Shown in pieces: positions 17,611-27,133 of a stretch of 64,000 bases of DNA. The translations under genes were made by a program, and so were the position numbers. Positions within the stretch are counted from its first letter, which is position 1. Every line of letters begins with the position of its first letter. The notes beneath the pieces were generated by a model. It saw only the letters and a program-made list of their open reading frames with translations, was not told the origin of the DNA and made no database searches. The DNA is from Alkalinema sp. CACIAM 70d (lineage in GTDB: Bacteria > Cyanobacteriota > Cyanobacteriia > Leptolyngbyales > Leptolyngbyaceae), in assembly GCA_002148405.1 (NCBI GenBank), contig MUGG01000218.1:62001-126000 (forward strand). Direction: 5' to 3'.

Positions 17611-18314
17611 AGCGATCCGTGGGATTGGCCTGAGGATGGCCCGTCGGGCTGACGAAACCGATAGCCCACACCTCGCACGCTTTCTAGCCAGCCTGCGCCC
17701 CCGATCGGATCAAGTTTTTTACGAATGCGTTGAATGCAAACATCCACAACATTGGTATTGGGATTGAAGTCGTATCCCCACACATGTTCTAAAATTTGGG
17801 TTCGCGTCAGTACCCGTCCCGGCGATCGCATGAGATATTCCAATAAATTAAATTCGCGGCTGGTCAGTTCCACAATGTGTTGGTTGCAAGTGACTTCGCG
17901 GGTGATGCGATCGAGCTTGAGCGGCCCCACGGCTAGGAGATTCTGGCGATCGCCATGGCTACGGCGCACAACGGCATGGATGCGGGCCACTAGCTCCTCA
18001 ACAAAAAACGGTTTCGCAATATAATCATCTGCGCCCAAATTCAACCCTTCCAAGCGATCGTCCAACTCATTCCGTGCCGTTAACAGAATTACTGGAACGT
18101 TGCGCCCCGCCCGCCGCAGACTTTTCAAAATCGCCAACCCATCCTTTCCCGGCACCATGATGTCCAGCAAAATCACATCGTATTCATTTTCTAATGCTCG
18201 GAAATTCCCATCATCACCGTTGTCGCAATAGTCCACCACAAAGCCCTGTTCCTTCAGGCCCGCCTGCACAAAATCAGCAATTCGCGCTTCGTCTTCGATA
18301 AAAAGAATATTCAC
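17607..18314 (-). CDS. OmpR/PhoB-family response regulator
   Basis: 235 residues from GTG 18314 (MNILFIEDEARIADF in frame); the frame is open ten codons further to a TTG, which is not family-like. Receiver domain with E7-D8 acidic pair, phospho-acceptor D51 in VILLDIMVPG, T and K of LLTAR and IAKPF. C-terminal winged helix with LTSREFNLLEYLMRSPGRVL and GVGYRFR. It works with the kinase just downstream. Its likely targets include the divergent repeat-protein gene at 18699; palindromes at 18558-18579 sit between them. Confidence 0.9.
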   Translation of the reverse strand: MNILFIEDEARIADFVQAGLKEQGFVVDYCDNGDDGNFRALENEYDVILLDIMVPGKDGLAILKSLRRAGRNVPVILLTARNELDDRLEGLNLGADDYIAKPFFVEELVARIHAVVRRSHGDRQNLLAVGPLKLDRITREVTCNQHIVELTSREFNLLEYLMRSPGRVLTRTQILEHVWGYDFNPNTNVVDVCIQRIRKKLDPIGGAGWLESVRGVGYRFRQPDGPSSGQSHGSL

Positions 18315-18383
18315 GGTGGTTAGGAGATCGAGAAATTTAAGCAAAAATAGTTACACCCAATTGATCGATCAATACTACAGATT

Positions 18384-18490
18384 CGATCCCCCCTAGCGCC
18401 CACGCTACACGCCGCTGACGCTAGAAATAAGGGAGAATTTGGTCAAATTATGTCAAAGTCCCCCTTATCAAGGGGGATTTAGGGGGATCG
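18384..18490. repeat. MITE-like nested palindromic element
   Basis: A 107-base unit bounded by CGATCCCCCCTA (18384-18395) and its inverted partner TAGGGGGATCG (18480-18490). Inside are CTAGCG/CGCTAG (18393-18424) and CCCCCTTATCAAGGGGG. Words of the type CCCCCTTA-AAGGGGGATTTAGGGGGAT are widely dispersed in cyanobacterial genomes, so this is probably one copy of an interspersed family. Confidence 0.6.
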
Positions 18491-18557
18491 TTATCTGTTG
18501 CAATCACAAACCAATCTAGTATTAGTTTCCATTCTACGCAGTTCCCCAGGTTGAAAA

Positions 18558-18579
18558 ATTACAAAACTGTAATTTACAG
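18558..18579. promoter_or_regulatory. Overlapping palindromes, candidate response-regulator site
   Basis: ATTAC-6-GTAAT (18558-18573) overlaps CTGTAA-T-TTACAG (18567-18579). TTACA also recurs as a direct repeat. Placed between the divergent OmpR-type regulator and the repeat-protein gene, which suggests a shared operator. Confidence 0.4.
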
Positions 18580-18698
18580 CCCGTAGGAATTGTTATTTTG
18601 ATTGGGCTTAATACAGAGTAGAGCAACGGAAGCGAGGTCAATCCTTGCAGTTCCCGCGCCATTTTACTGAACTTTCTCAATCTTGTAGGACATTGGAT

Positions 18699-19427
18699 AT
18701 GCGTCAACCTCAACGTTTGGCTTTGGTGGTGATTCCTGTACTGTTAGGTGCTGTGGGCTGTGTTAGTTTGGCCTCCAGCAGTTTGGCTCGGCCTGCTAAC
18801 GGTCATTCCGCCAACGGCAACGCGATCGCCCAAAATCAAAATTCCGGCCAACCCGGCAATCCCGCCAACGGCCAACGGCGACAACCCCCACGCATTAACT
18901 TTGCCGCTGCCGCCGCCAAGCTAGGCATTACCGAAGCGCAATTGAAGGCAGCTCTGGGAGTTCCGGCTAATCCTCCTGGCGCAAACGGTCAACCCAATGG
19001 TCAAGCAAACGGTCAACCCAACGGCCAGAATGGGCCTATGGCACAGAATGGGCAAGGCCAAAAACGCCCCCCGAAACTGGATATCAAGGGTGCCGCTGCC
19101 AAATTGGGGATTTCGGAACAGAAGTTAGTCAACGCCCTGGGATTGCCGCCCCACCCGCCCCGGCCTGATCTGAAGGCTGCCGCCGCCAAATTAGGCGTCA
19201 CGGAAGCGCAACTGAAAGCAGCCCTAGGCATTCCAGCCAATCCCCCCAGCGAACCGCCCAACGGCCAACCCGGACAACGCCCTCCTCGCCCTGACCTGAA
19301 GGCAGCAGCAGCCAAATTAGGCGTCACGGAGCAGCAATTGATTGATGCATTAGGGATTCCGCCCCGTCCCCCCGAAGGCCAAGGCCCGAATCAGGGAATG
19401 CCACCTGCGCCTGGTCAATCCTCTTAA
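18699..19427 (+). CDS. Exported protein with four AAAKLG-TE-QL--ALG repeats
   Basis: 242 residues from ATG 18699. A hydrophobic N-terminus ends with LLGAVGCVSLASSSLARP, either a weak lipobox (Cys) or a signal peptidase I site. The mature part consists of four copies of a 17-20 residue helix-like module, AAAKLGVTEAQLKAALG, separated by Pro/Gly/Asn/Gln-rich linkers with NGQPNGQ-type runs. Similar modules occur in secreted bacterial proteins of unknown role. It is transcribed away from a two-component system and is a likely target of it. Confidence 0.75.
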   Translation: MRQPQRLALVVIPVLLGAVGCVSLASSSLARPANGHSANGNAIAQNQNSGQPGNPANGQRRQPPRINFAAAAAKLGITEAQLKAALGVPANPPGANGQPNGQANGQPNGQNGPMAQNGQGQKRPPKLDIKGAAAKLGISEQKLVNALGLPPHPPRPDLKAAAAKLGVTEAQLKAALGIPANPPSEPPNGQPGQRPPRPDLKAAAAKLGVTEQQLIDALGIPPRPPEGQGPNQGMPPAPGQSS

Positions 19428-19605
19428 GTAGGGGCGAATCATCAGGGTGCTAGTTATTTGACTGACAAGCCTTGGGGATTGGTAAAACCGCAATCCCCTG
19501 GATGTCACGATCGCCGTCCAGAATCGGAATCTTTCTTCACCCAACTCCCTCAAATCACCCATCACCCGTCGCTAGTCGTGTTTCTCCTAAATTAGACAAT
19601 GAATC

Positions 19606-20382
19606 ATGAAACCCAAGCCCTGGATGTTTAAAAAACGGTTCAGCCGTCGCCAAGCCCTCGCGATCGGGCGATCGATCAGTACAATGTTCCTCGTGGGCTG
19701 TGTAACCAACCGTGCCGAGTCCCGCCCCTCACCGTCACAAGTCGCTCCTCTAGCTGCTAGCAATTTCACTCGGGGGCTACCGGGCTGTATCGCACGCCCC
19801 ACCCAGACCGAAGGCCCCTACTTTGTTGATGAAAAACTCAAGCGATCGGATATTCGCAGCAATACGAGTGATCAAACAATTCGTTCGGGAATTCCTTTAG
19901 CGTTGCAGTTTAGAGTTTCTCAAATCACCCCCGATCGCTGTCAACCGATTGCGGGAGCGATGGTCGATATTTGGCATTGTGATGCCGCTGGTATTTACTC
20001 TGATGTTCAGGATCGTAGTTTTAGTACGATCGGTCAAAACTTTCTGCGCGGCTATCAACTCACTAACGATGAGGGTTTAGCACAATTTATCACGATCTAT
20101 CCCGGCTGGTATCCCGGCAGAACGGTACATATCCATTTCAAAATTCGTTTGACTGAGCGTTCCGGTCAAAATTATGAATTTACCTCCCAACTCTATTTTG
20201 ATGATGCAGTGACCGATCGTGTCCACAGCCAATCTCCCTACCGCAGCAAAGGCCAACGATCGACCCACAATGCAAACGACGGCATTTACCAAGAGGGGGG
20301 CGAGCAACTGTTATTGACCCTCAACCCATCTGGACAAGGATACACCGCTATTTTTGAGATTGGCTTGCAATTGGAGATCTGA
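19606..20382 (+). CDS. Intradiol ring-cleavage dioxygenase-like protein (exported)
   Basis: 258 residues. A twin-Arg start (KRFSRRQALAIGRS) with LVGC suggests Tat export and possibly lipidation. The core matches the protocatechuate 3,4-dioxygenase beta-subunit fold: TEGPYF, VDIWHCDAAGIYSD, then RGYQLT and the His-x-His of VHIHFKI, with Tyr residues in YPGWYPG as expected for the Fe(III) site. Exported stand-alone members are known in cyanobacteria and fungi; their substrates (catechols or quinols) are mostly unproven. It converges on a sugar dehydrogenase gene, 19 bases apart. Confidence 0.82.
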   Translation: MKPKPWMFKKRFSRRQALAIGRSISTMFLVGCVTNRAESRPSPSQVAPLAASNFTRGLPGCIARPTQTEGPYFVDEKLKRSDIRSNTSDQTIRSGIPLALQFRVSQITPDRCQPIAGAMVDIWHCDAAGIYSDVQDRSFSTIGQNFLRGYQLTNDEGLAQFITIYPGWYPGRTVHIHFKIRLTERSGQNYEFTSQLYFDDAVTDRVHSQSPYRSKGQRSTHNANDGIYQEGGEQLLLTLNPSGQGYTAIFEIGLQLEI

Positions 20383-20401
20383 CTGCAACCCGATCCAGCG
20401 T

Positions 20402-21628
20402 CTAATTCGCGATCGGTTCTAGCCGAATTAATCGCCCATTCGATGCATCGGTTAACACATACAACCATCCATCCGGCCCTTGGCGCACATCCCGCACCCG
20501 CTGACCAATGGGAATATGTTGTTGGTTCACCACCGTCCCCTGATCATCCAATTGAATCTGTCGAATATCCTGGGACACTAAACCTCCAGCAAACAAATGC
20601 CCCTGCCAAGCGGGAACACGATCGCCGCGATAGACCGTCAGTCCGGACGGCGCGATCGCTGGAGTCCACACTAATTTTGGATCAACCATACCCGGTCGCG
20701 ATCGCTCCTGCGAAATTTCTCCCCCAGCATATTCACGACTGTAGGTAACCAAGGGCCAACCATAATTCTGTCCTGACTCAATCCGGTTCAGTTCATCGCC
20801 ACCGCGCGCCCCATGCTCCGTCGCCCACACTTGGCCGGTCTTGGCATCGATCGCTAACCCTTGAATATTGCGGTGCCCGTAGCTCCAGATTGCAGGATCA
20901 ACTGTCTTTTGTCCAACAAAGGGATTATCTTGGGGCGGAGAACCATCATCCTTCAGACGCACAATTTTGCCTAACCGACTTTGTAAATTCTGAGCTTGCT
21001 GCCGGATCAACGCACCATCCAGGGACACAGGAGGATTACCACCATCCCCAAGCGATAACAGAAAGGTATTATCCGGCAGCCAAACCATCCGCGAACCAAA
21101 ATGCTGGCCGTCGGATTTAGTCCGCGAGACTTCAAAAATGACGCGCAAATCTTTTAAAGTTTTGCCATCAAAAGTCGCTCTGGCTAAGCGAGTGCGATTG
21201 GCCTCCGGCGTCCCATGGGAATAGGTCAGGTAGATCCAGCGATTTTGCTCAAACTGCGGATGGAGCGAAATATCCAACAGACCAGCTTGGCCTACCGTTA
21301 AGACTTCTGGCACCCCGGCGATCGGGGTCGGGGCCAGTTGGCCGTTTCTTACCAAACGCAGTCGTCCCGCTTTTTCCGTAATCAGCATCCCGCCATCCGG
21401 GAGCCAAGCCAGACTCCAAGGCCGTTCTAACCCTTCTACGATCGTCGTTTGCCGAATGTTTTGGGTTACGCTGGTCGGCACATTGGATTTAGGATTGAGG
21501 CTGGGGTCGGGGAGCGATCGAGCCTGCTCCCCAGGCAGCCCCCTACAACTCGTCATCAAGAGTCCAAAACTGGCACTGATTAGCCCATTGGCTAGCCCAT
21601 TCGCTAACCGTTTGCTCCAAATCACCAT
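20402..21628 (-). CDS. PQQ-dependent soluble sugar (aldose/sorbosone-type) dehydrogenase
   Basis: 408 residues. N-terminal signal/lipobox-like LLMTSC. Beta-propeller of the YliI/GDH-B family: RPWSLAWLPDGGMLITEKAGRL is typical of blade one, then SLGDGG, then ATEHGARGGDELN and NYGWPLVTY, which form the PQQ and calcium site. Oxidises sugars in the periplasm if PQQ is available; many cyanobacteria lack PQQ synthesis, so cofactor supply is uncertain. Confidence 0.87.
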   Translation of the reverse strand: MVIWSKRLANGLANGLISASFGLLMTSCRGLPGEQARSLPDPSLNPKSNVPTSVTQNIRQTTIVEGLERPWSLAWLPDGGMLITEKAGRLRLVRNGQLAPTPIAGVPEVLTVGQAGLLDISLHPQFEQNRWIYLTYSHGTPEANRTRLARATFDGKTLKDLRVIFEVSRTKSDGQHFGSRMVWLPDNTFLLSLGDGGNPPVSLDGALIRQQAQNLQSRLGKIVRLKDDGSPPQDNPFVGQKTVDPAIWSYGHRNIQGLAIDAKTGQVWATEHGARGGDELNRIESGQNYGWPLVTYSREYAGGEISQERSRPGMVDPKLVWTPAIAPSGLTVYRGDRVPAWQGHLFAGGLVSQDIRQIQLDDQGTVVNQQHIPIGQRVRDVRQGPDGWLYVLTDASNGRLIRLEPIAN

Positions 21629-21741
21629 GGGAATCCACCTTACATCCTAGGGGCTCCTTCGCCATTATAAAAGGTCGATCATTTCTCTGCGGTAAAGAGA
21701 ATCGCAACCGCAGCACCGTGAAGCAATGCCCGCAGAACAGA

Positions 21742-24447
21742 TTAGCGCAATTGATGCAGCGCACTCAGCAAATCATGGGCTGTAAAGGGTTTTGCCAGGA
21801 ACGATCGCACATTAGTAGTCCGGGCATGGGCGATCGCTTCATTGGCAGCTAAGCCACTCATGGTAATAATTTTTATATTGGGATTAATTTTAACGAGCGT
21901 TCGAATGACTGTTGGTGCATCTAGCAACGGCATCATAATATCTAACAAGACTGCAAAAATTTCAGATTTCTTTTCTGCATAGATCGCGATCGTATCCACT
22001 CCATCATTAGCAACGATGACGCGATAATTATAGGCTTCTAACGAAGCTTTTGTGATTTCTCGAATAGCCGCTTCATCATCAGCCACCAAAATCCATTCTC
22101 CATTGCCGATCAACGGCTTCAGATCGGGTGTTTCAAAAGGTTCAGCACCTTCCATTGCAGCAGGCAAATAAATAGTAAAGCAACTACCGTGCCCCACATC
22201 GCTATAGACATTGACAAAGCCTCCATGACTTTTAATGATTCCGATCGCGGTGGAGAGTCCTAATCCCGTGCCTTTACTCATTTCTTTGGTCGTGAAAAAC
22301 GGTTCAAAAATTCGATCGAGTAGCTCCGGCGCAATGCCCACCCCTGTATCGGTTACCGTAATCGCCACATAGGAGCCTACCGCTGCATCTATATGCATCC
22401 GCGCATAACTTTCATCTACCATGACATTCTCTGCGCTAAGGGTTAATGTTCCACCTTCGGGCATGGCATCCCGAGCGTTGACCATTAAATTCATTAACAC
22501 CTGATGCAATTGCGTACTGTCCGCCATGATCGCCCACAGTCCAGCACTGTCCATTTTCAAGCAGATTGCGATCGACTTTGGAAACGTTTGCTTGGCAATC
22601 CGGGTGACTTCATTTAGCAGCGGCTCAACTTGCAGACGCGATCGTTGGCTTTCCCCCCCACGGGCAAAGGAGAGAATTTGCGTCACTAGGTCACTGCCCC
22701 GCTGGGCGCTCTCCCGCAAAATCGTGAGTAATCGCTGACTGGGTTCATCCAGATCCCGCAACCGCAAGGGCAATAACTGACTCACCGCCAACACCGGAGT
22801 CAGAATATTATTCAAATCGTGGGCAATCCCGCTAGCTAAAGTGCCCAAACTTTCGAGCCGTTGCGCCCGTAAAAACTGCGCTTCCAACAGCTTGCGTTCG
22901 GTAATATCCGTATCCACCGTTAAGATAAACCGAGGGGCTCCCGCTTCAGTGCGCACTAACGTCCACCGACTTTCCACCACTAAATCTTCGCCCAATTTAT
23001 TACATTTGTGGAGTTCTCCTTGCCACGTCCCCTGTTGCAGTGTGATTTCCAGGGCATTTTGAAGCGGCGTCGGATCGCGATATAACAGATGATTAGCATT
23101 TTGCCCGATCGCTTCCGCCTGCGACCAGCCATACACCCGCTCTGCACCTTTATTCCAGTAGAGAATTTTAGCATCCAAATTCCGCACAAAAATCGCGTCG
23201 TTGGCAATGTCTAGAAGGGCAGCCTGTTCTCGAATTTTTTGCTCAGCTTGCTGTCGATCTTTAATTTCCTGTTGCAATCGCAGATTCATTTCCGTTAAGG
23301 CGACAGTCCGTTCTGCAACTCGTTGTTCCAAATCCGCTTGCATTTGTAGTAAAACGGCTTCCGTCGCTCGTCGCTGGGCAACCTCCCCCTCTAGTTGCTG
23401 GTTGGTCTGTTGCAATTGTTGGGTTTTGTGCTGAATTTCCTGCTGCAATAAATGGATCGTGACGCCCATTTCCGCTGCATCGAAAATTTTGAGTAAGCTG
23501 CTTTGGGTGATCAGTCCTAATAACTCACCCCGATCGCCCGTCACCACCAACCGACGAACCCGACACCGTTGCATTTCCTGCTGGACTCGCCAAAGGGAAT
23601 CCTCTGGACGCAGGCAAAGCAATGGAGTACTCATCACAGCCTGAGCGGAGGTTGTTGCAAAATCCAGTTCTAAGCAATGGAACTGCACCATATCCCGTTC
23701 GGTCACAATCCCCAAAGGGCGGAGATAACCCGCTCCGTCGTGTCTCTGGGCTGAATCACAAGCTAAATTACGGACAATCTTTTCTTCCGTTGCAATCACA
23801 ATACAACTAATGCTATGGGTTGCCATGAGCTTGGCAACTTGCAATAGGGAGGCATCCGGCAGGGCATAAATTACAGACCGCGCCATGATCTCCGACACCT
23901 GACGCACCCGCAGCATCGTCTCCGGACGCAGGGCGTGGCGCACATTGTCCAAAGTCACCAGTCCCACCGGAGCGCCCGTCTCGTCTACGATTGGCAAATA
24001 GCGCACCTGGTGCTCACGCATGTAATTCAGCACCCCAAACGTCTCGGCCAACGCCGATTGGGGCAAGGTAATGCAATCTGGAGGTAACACCTCCGCCAGC
24101 ATCAGGTTGGAGATCGCCCGTTCAGAGGCCAGCAGTTTGACAAGATCCTGTTCCGTAAATACCCCCACCAAGCGATCGTCATCATCTACCACCAAAGCAC
24201 AACCCTGGGATCGCGCCACGGGAGCGGGTTGCCGATCGCTGGCCTGAGGGGCGATCGCTGCCTGATTTTCACCACTGGCAGGGCCTTGCACGATGAGAGC
24301 GATCGCCGCCTGCACCGATAACTGGGGATTAATCCGCAAGGGATCGGGATCCATGATGTAGTCCAAATCGATCGAGAGCAAATCAATCGCTAGCAAATCA
24401 GTGGGATGCAGATTGGGTGAGTTAGCAGCAGGTGAAGGAAAGACCAT
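21742..24447 (-). CDS. Hybrid sensor kinase: four CBS, coiled coil, PAS, HisKA, HATPase, receiver
   Basis: 901 residues, soluble. Order: four CBS motifs in two pairs (about residues 30-330), a Gln-rich coiled coil (about 340-400), a PAS domain with PAC tail (about 405-530, LDIANDAIFVRNLDAKILYWN), HisKA with GIAHDLNNILTPV, HATPase with GTGLGLSTAIGI, and a C-terminal receiver with phospho-acceptor in AVLLDIMMPL. CBS pairs bind adenosine nucleotides, so energy or c-di-AMP input is plausible. No DNA-binding output gene is adjacent. Its H-D-L-N-N box is of the NtrB/complex-sensor type. Confidence 0.9.
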   Translation of the reverse strand: MVFPSPAANSPNLHPTDLLAIDLLSIDLDYIMDPDPLRINPQLSVQAAIALIVQGPASGENQAAIAPQASDRQPAPVARSQGCALVVDDDDRLVGVFTEQDLVKLLASERAISNLMLAEVLPPDCITLPQSALAETFGVLNYMREHQVRYLPIVDETGAPVGLVTLDNVRHALRPETMLRVRQVSEIMARSVIYALPDASLLQVAKLMATHSISCIVIATEEKIVRNLACDSAQRHDGAGYLRPLGIVTERDMVQFHCLELDFATTSAQAVMSTPLLCLRPEDSLWRVQQEMQRCRVRRLVVTGDRGELLGLITQSSLLKIFDAAEMGVTIHLLQQEIQHKTQQLQQTNQQLEGEVAQRRATEAVLLQMQADLEQRVAERTVALTEMNLRLQQEIKDRQQAEQKIREQAALLDIANDAIFVRNLDAKILYWNKGAERVYGWSQAEAIGQNANHLLYRDPTPLQNALEITLQQGTWQGELHKCNKLGEDLVVESRWTLVRTEAGAPRFILTVDTDITERKLLEAQFLRAQRLESLGTLASGIAHDLNNILTPVLAVSQLLPLRLRDLDEPSQRLLTILRESAQRGSDLVTQILSFARGGESQRSRLQVEPLLNEVTRIAKQTFPKSIAICLKMDSAGLWAIMADSTQLHQVLMNLMVNARDAMPEGGTLTLSAENVMVDESYARMHIDAAVGSYVAITVTDTGVGIAPELLDRIFEPFFTTKEMSKGTGLGLSTAIGIIKSHGGFVNVYSDVGHGSCFTIYLPAAMEGAEPFETPDLKPLIGNGEWILVADDEAAIREITKASLEAYNYRVIVANDGVDTIAIYAEKKSEIFAVLLDIMMPLLDAPTVIRTLVKINPNIKIITMSGLAANEAIAHARTTNVRSFLAKPFTAHDLLSALHQLR

Positions 24448-24672
24448 ACCAGATCACATTGGACGAAAGACCTCGTTCAGCGAAAGACCCGTTTGGGCGC
24501 AGATAGCAACCCCTCGTGGGCAGGTGAAGCCAGCACCCAGTCACCATCTTACACAGTTCCCTCAATAGGGCTGTCTTCTAATGACGTTTTAATCGTCGAT
24601 CGCCCAGGATAAATTCAGGTTTTTCTTCAAAATCAAGAATTTTACTAAGTGTTAAGCTAGCGATACTGGGGC

Positions 24673-25635
24673 ATGATTACCTATGAATCTATCTTTTTGC
24701 GAATGAGTTTAACCCAACTATTCAATGTGCCTGCTTGGTTGCCATCCCAACGCTTTTGTCGTCAATCTACGACTATTATCGATCGACCCACTTTGCGCCC
24801 ATCCCTAAGCAAAGATGAAGGAGAATCAGAGCGTTCCCTCACTACAGGTCTCAACCAGGATTCAATCGGCTCAACAGTTTGGGAGGAATCATTAGCGTTA
24901 ACAGGATCTTCGTTGCGCATCCTCAACTGGAACATTGCCAAGAACAATCATGATTTAGCTTGGTATCGCGATTTTACGACCTTACTACGCACCTACCAAC
25001 CCCATTTGGTGTTTTTGCAGGAAGTCCGTCTCTGTGCCCAACGTCGCCATTTCCCCGCCTTAACAGAGTTGGCCTGGAGCTTTGCCCCCAATTTCCTGGA
25101 CGCCTATCACAATGCCTATTCTGGTGTGTTGACGGCGGCTCCAGTGCCGTCGGCCCAGCGACAAGCGATCCTAACTACCCACCACGAACCGATCGCGAAA
25201 ACGCCGAAAGTTGCCTTGTGTACGGAATACGCGATCGCACCTAGCGGGGATCAACCGACCCATTCTCACCCCGATCGCTTACTTACCGTCAATGCCCATC
25301 TCATTAATTTCGTCGAACTGAAAAAATTTCAGGCGCAGTTGGACACCCTAGAACAGCGGATGGCTGACCATGATGGCCCGATCGTCTTTTCCGGTGATTT
25401 CAACACCTGGTCGCGATCGCGGTGGCATTGTCTTCAGCAGATGACCCAACGATTAGGTTTAACGCAAGCAGTGTTCCCCCTGCTGGATGCTTTGCAGATT
25501 AAGCGATTTTTCCTGTCTCCGCCCTTGGATTACGTCTTTTATCGCGGTTTCCGACAAACAGCCTCAATGGCCAAGGTAATCGGCAATATCCACTCCTCAG
25601 ATCACAAACCTTTGTTATTGGAGTTAGCGTGCTAG
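24673..25635 (+). CDS. Endonuclease/exonuclease/phosphatase-family protein
   Basis: 320 residues with a disordered N-terminal 75. EEP core motifs in order: LRILNWNIAKNN, FLQEVR (catalytic Glu), FSGDFNTWSRSRW and the terminal SSDHKPLL with its catalytic His. The family includes nucleases, phospholipases C and lipid phosphatases. Overlap by seven bases with a cardiolipin synthase gene points to a phospholipid substrate, which is inference. Possible alternative start at 24703. Confidence 0.83.
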   Translation: MITYESIFLRMSLTQLFNVPAWLPSQRFCRQSTTIIDRPTLRPSLSKDEGESERSLTTGLNQDSIGSTVWEESLALTGSSLRILNWNIAKNNHDLAWYRDFTTLLRTYQPHLVFLQEVRLCAQRRHFPALTELAWSFAPNFLDAYHNAYSGVLTAAPVPSAQRQAILTTHHEPIAKTPKVALCTEYAIAPSGDQPTHSHPDRLLTVNAHLINFVELKKFQAQLDTLEQRMADHDGPIVFSGDFNTWSRSRWHCLQQMTQRLGLTQAVFPLLDALQIKRFFLSPPLDYVFYRGFRQTASMAKVIGNIHSSDHKPLLLELAC

Positions 25636-27113
25636 GAGCCCTGCTGCTGGCAATGCTGCTACCCATGTGGACGGCTGGGCAGACTGTTCTTGCTTTGAGT
25701 TTGCTCCTCGGCTTGGTGCAAGTCCTAGGAGTCCTTTATGCGGCCCATGCGGTGATGTCCGTGCGATCGTCCCGAGGCGCGATCGCTTGGAGCCTTTCAC
25801 TCATTTTGCTGCCCTGGGTGGCCATCCCACTGTATTGGATTTTTGGTCGTCGTCGCTTCCATGGTTATGCAGAACTGTTGTACAGTGCTTACTTACAACA
25901 TCGTCAGCATGTTGAAGCGGCATTTCGTACCATTGCTCACTATCGGGTTACCCTGGATTCAGTCCTAGAACCGGTTCAGCATCTTGCCGAGACTCTCAAC
26001 CCCCTGCCCTGGACAACGGATAATACAACAGAACTCTTAATTGACGGAGCACAAACCTACAACGCGATGTTGCAGGCGATCGCAGCAGCGCAGGATTATA
26101 TTTTATTACAAATGTATATTCTGCAAGATGATGACATTGGCAATCAGTTTCGCCAAACATTAATCGCCAAAGCCCAGGCAGGGGTACGAATTTATATTCT
26201 GTACGATGGCATTGGCTCCCATGGCCTCTCGAAGCAGTACGTGCAATCATTGCAGCGTTCGGGAATTGCGATCGGCGTGTTTAAAAGTACTCGGGGTCAA
26301 GGCAATCGCTTTCAGATTAATTTCCGCAACCATCGCAAAATTCTCATCGCGGATGGCAAGGTGGCGATCGTCGGTGGGTTAAATATTGGGGATGAATACC
26401 TCGGCAAACATCCGCCCCTTTCCCCTTGGCGCGATACAGCACTCCAATTGCAAGGCCCTGCGGTGCAATGCGTGCAATGTGTGTTTTTGGGGGATTGGTA
26501 CTGGGCCACTCGCAAGGTGCCCGACGTTTCCTGGCAGAGTCCCCCCATACCGACCACAACCAATCCAGAATCCGTGCTGATTTTTCCCACCGGGCCTGCC
26601 GATCGCTTGCCTGCCTGTCTGTTATTTTTCGTCCATGTTATTAATCAAGCCCAAAGCCGACTTTGGATTGCTAGCCCTTATTTTGTGCCCGATGAGGCAA
26701 CTCTGACCGCGCTGAAATTAGCGGCTCTGCGGGGCGTGGATGTGCGAATTTTACTGCCCGATCGGCCCGATCATTTGCTCGTCTATCTTTGCGCCTTTTC
26801 CTACTACAACGAAATGCAATCGGCGGGTGTCAAGCTTTATCGCTATCAAGCAGGTTTCATGCACCAGAAAGTGATTTTGATCGACGATCGCTTGGGTGGG
26901 ATTGGCAGTGTTAATTTGGATAATCGCTCGTTTTTTCTCAATTTCGAAATGACGGTGATGATAGCTACCGCTCACGGAGTCCAGCAAATTGAAAGAATGT
27001 TAGTCCAGGATTTTCAACGGGCCGAATCGGTCAAATTAACCACCTACAATCATCGATCGTGGGGATTTAAGCTTGCTACTCGTATCTCTCGGCTGTTAAC
27101 ACCGATTTTGTAG
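25629..27113 (+). CDS. cls: Cardiolipin synthase (phospholipase D superfamily)
   Basis: 494 residues from GTG 25629. Two N-terminal membrane helices (PLDc_N region, ending IPLYWIFGRRRF), then two HKD motifs: HRKILIADGKVAIVGGLN near residue 235 and HQKVILIDDRLGGIGSVN near residue 415. Condenses two phosphatidylglycerols, or PG and another lipid, to cardiolipin at the membrane. It starts inside the preceding EEP gene and is probably translationally coupled to it. Confidence 0.9.
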   Translation: MLGALLLAMLLPMWTAGQTVLALSLLLGLVQVLGVLYAAHAVMSVRSSRGAIAWSLSLILLPWVAIPLYWIFGRRRFHGYAELLYSAYLQHRQHVEAAFRTIAHYRVTLDSVLEPVQHLAETLNPLPWTTDNTTELLIDGAQTYNAMLQAIAAAQDYILLQMYILQDDDIGNQFRQTLIAKAQAGVRIYILYDGIGSHGLSKQYVQSLQRSGIAIGVFKSTRGQGNRFQINFRNHRKILIADGKVAIVGGLNIGDEYLGKHPPLSPWRDTALQLQGPAVQCVQCVFLGDWYWATRKVPDVSWQSPPIPTTTNPESVLIFPTGPADRLPACLLFFVHVINQAQSRLWIASPYFVPDEATLTALKLAALRGVDVRILLPDRPDHLLVYLCAFSYYNEMQSAGVKLYRYQAGFMHQKVILIDDRLGGIGSVNLDNRSFFLNFEMTVMIATAHGVQQIERMLVQDFQRAESVKLTTYNHRSWGFKLATRISRLLTPIL

Positions 27114-27133
27114 CGGTTAGACCTAGCCGATCC

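Larger units (their letters stand above)
18315..18698. promoter_or_regulatory. Divergent region with MITE-like element and palindromes
   Basis: About 380 bases between the response regulator and the repeat-protein gene. It holds a short inverted-repeat element (18384-18490) and two overlapping palindromes (18558-18579). AT-rich sequence near 18590-18640 probably contains the promoter of the rightward gene. Confidence 0.45.

Noticed and set aside
16078..19427. Gene transfer of the two-component block
   Set aside because: HIP1 density and codon use look the same as in the neighbours.
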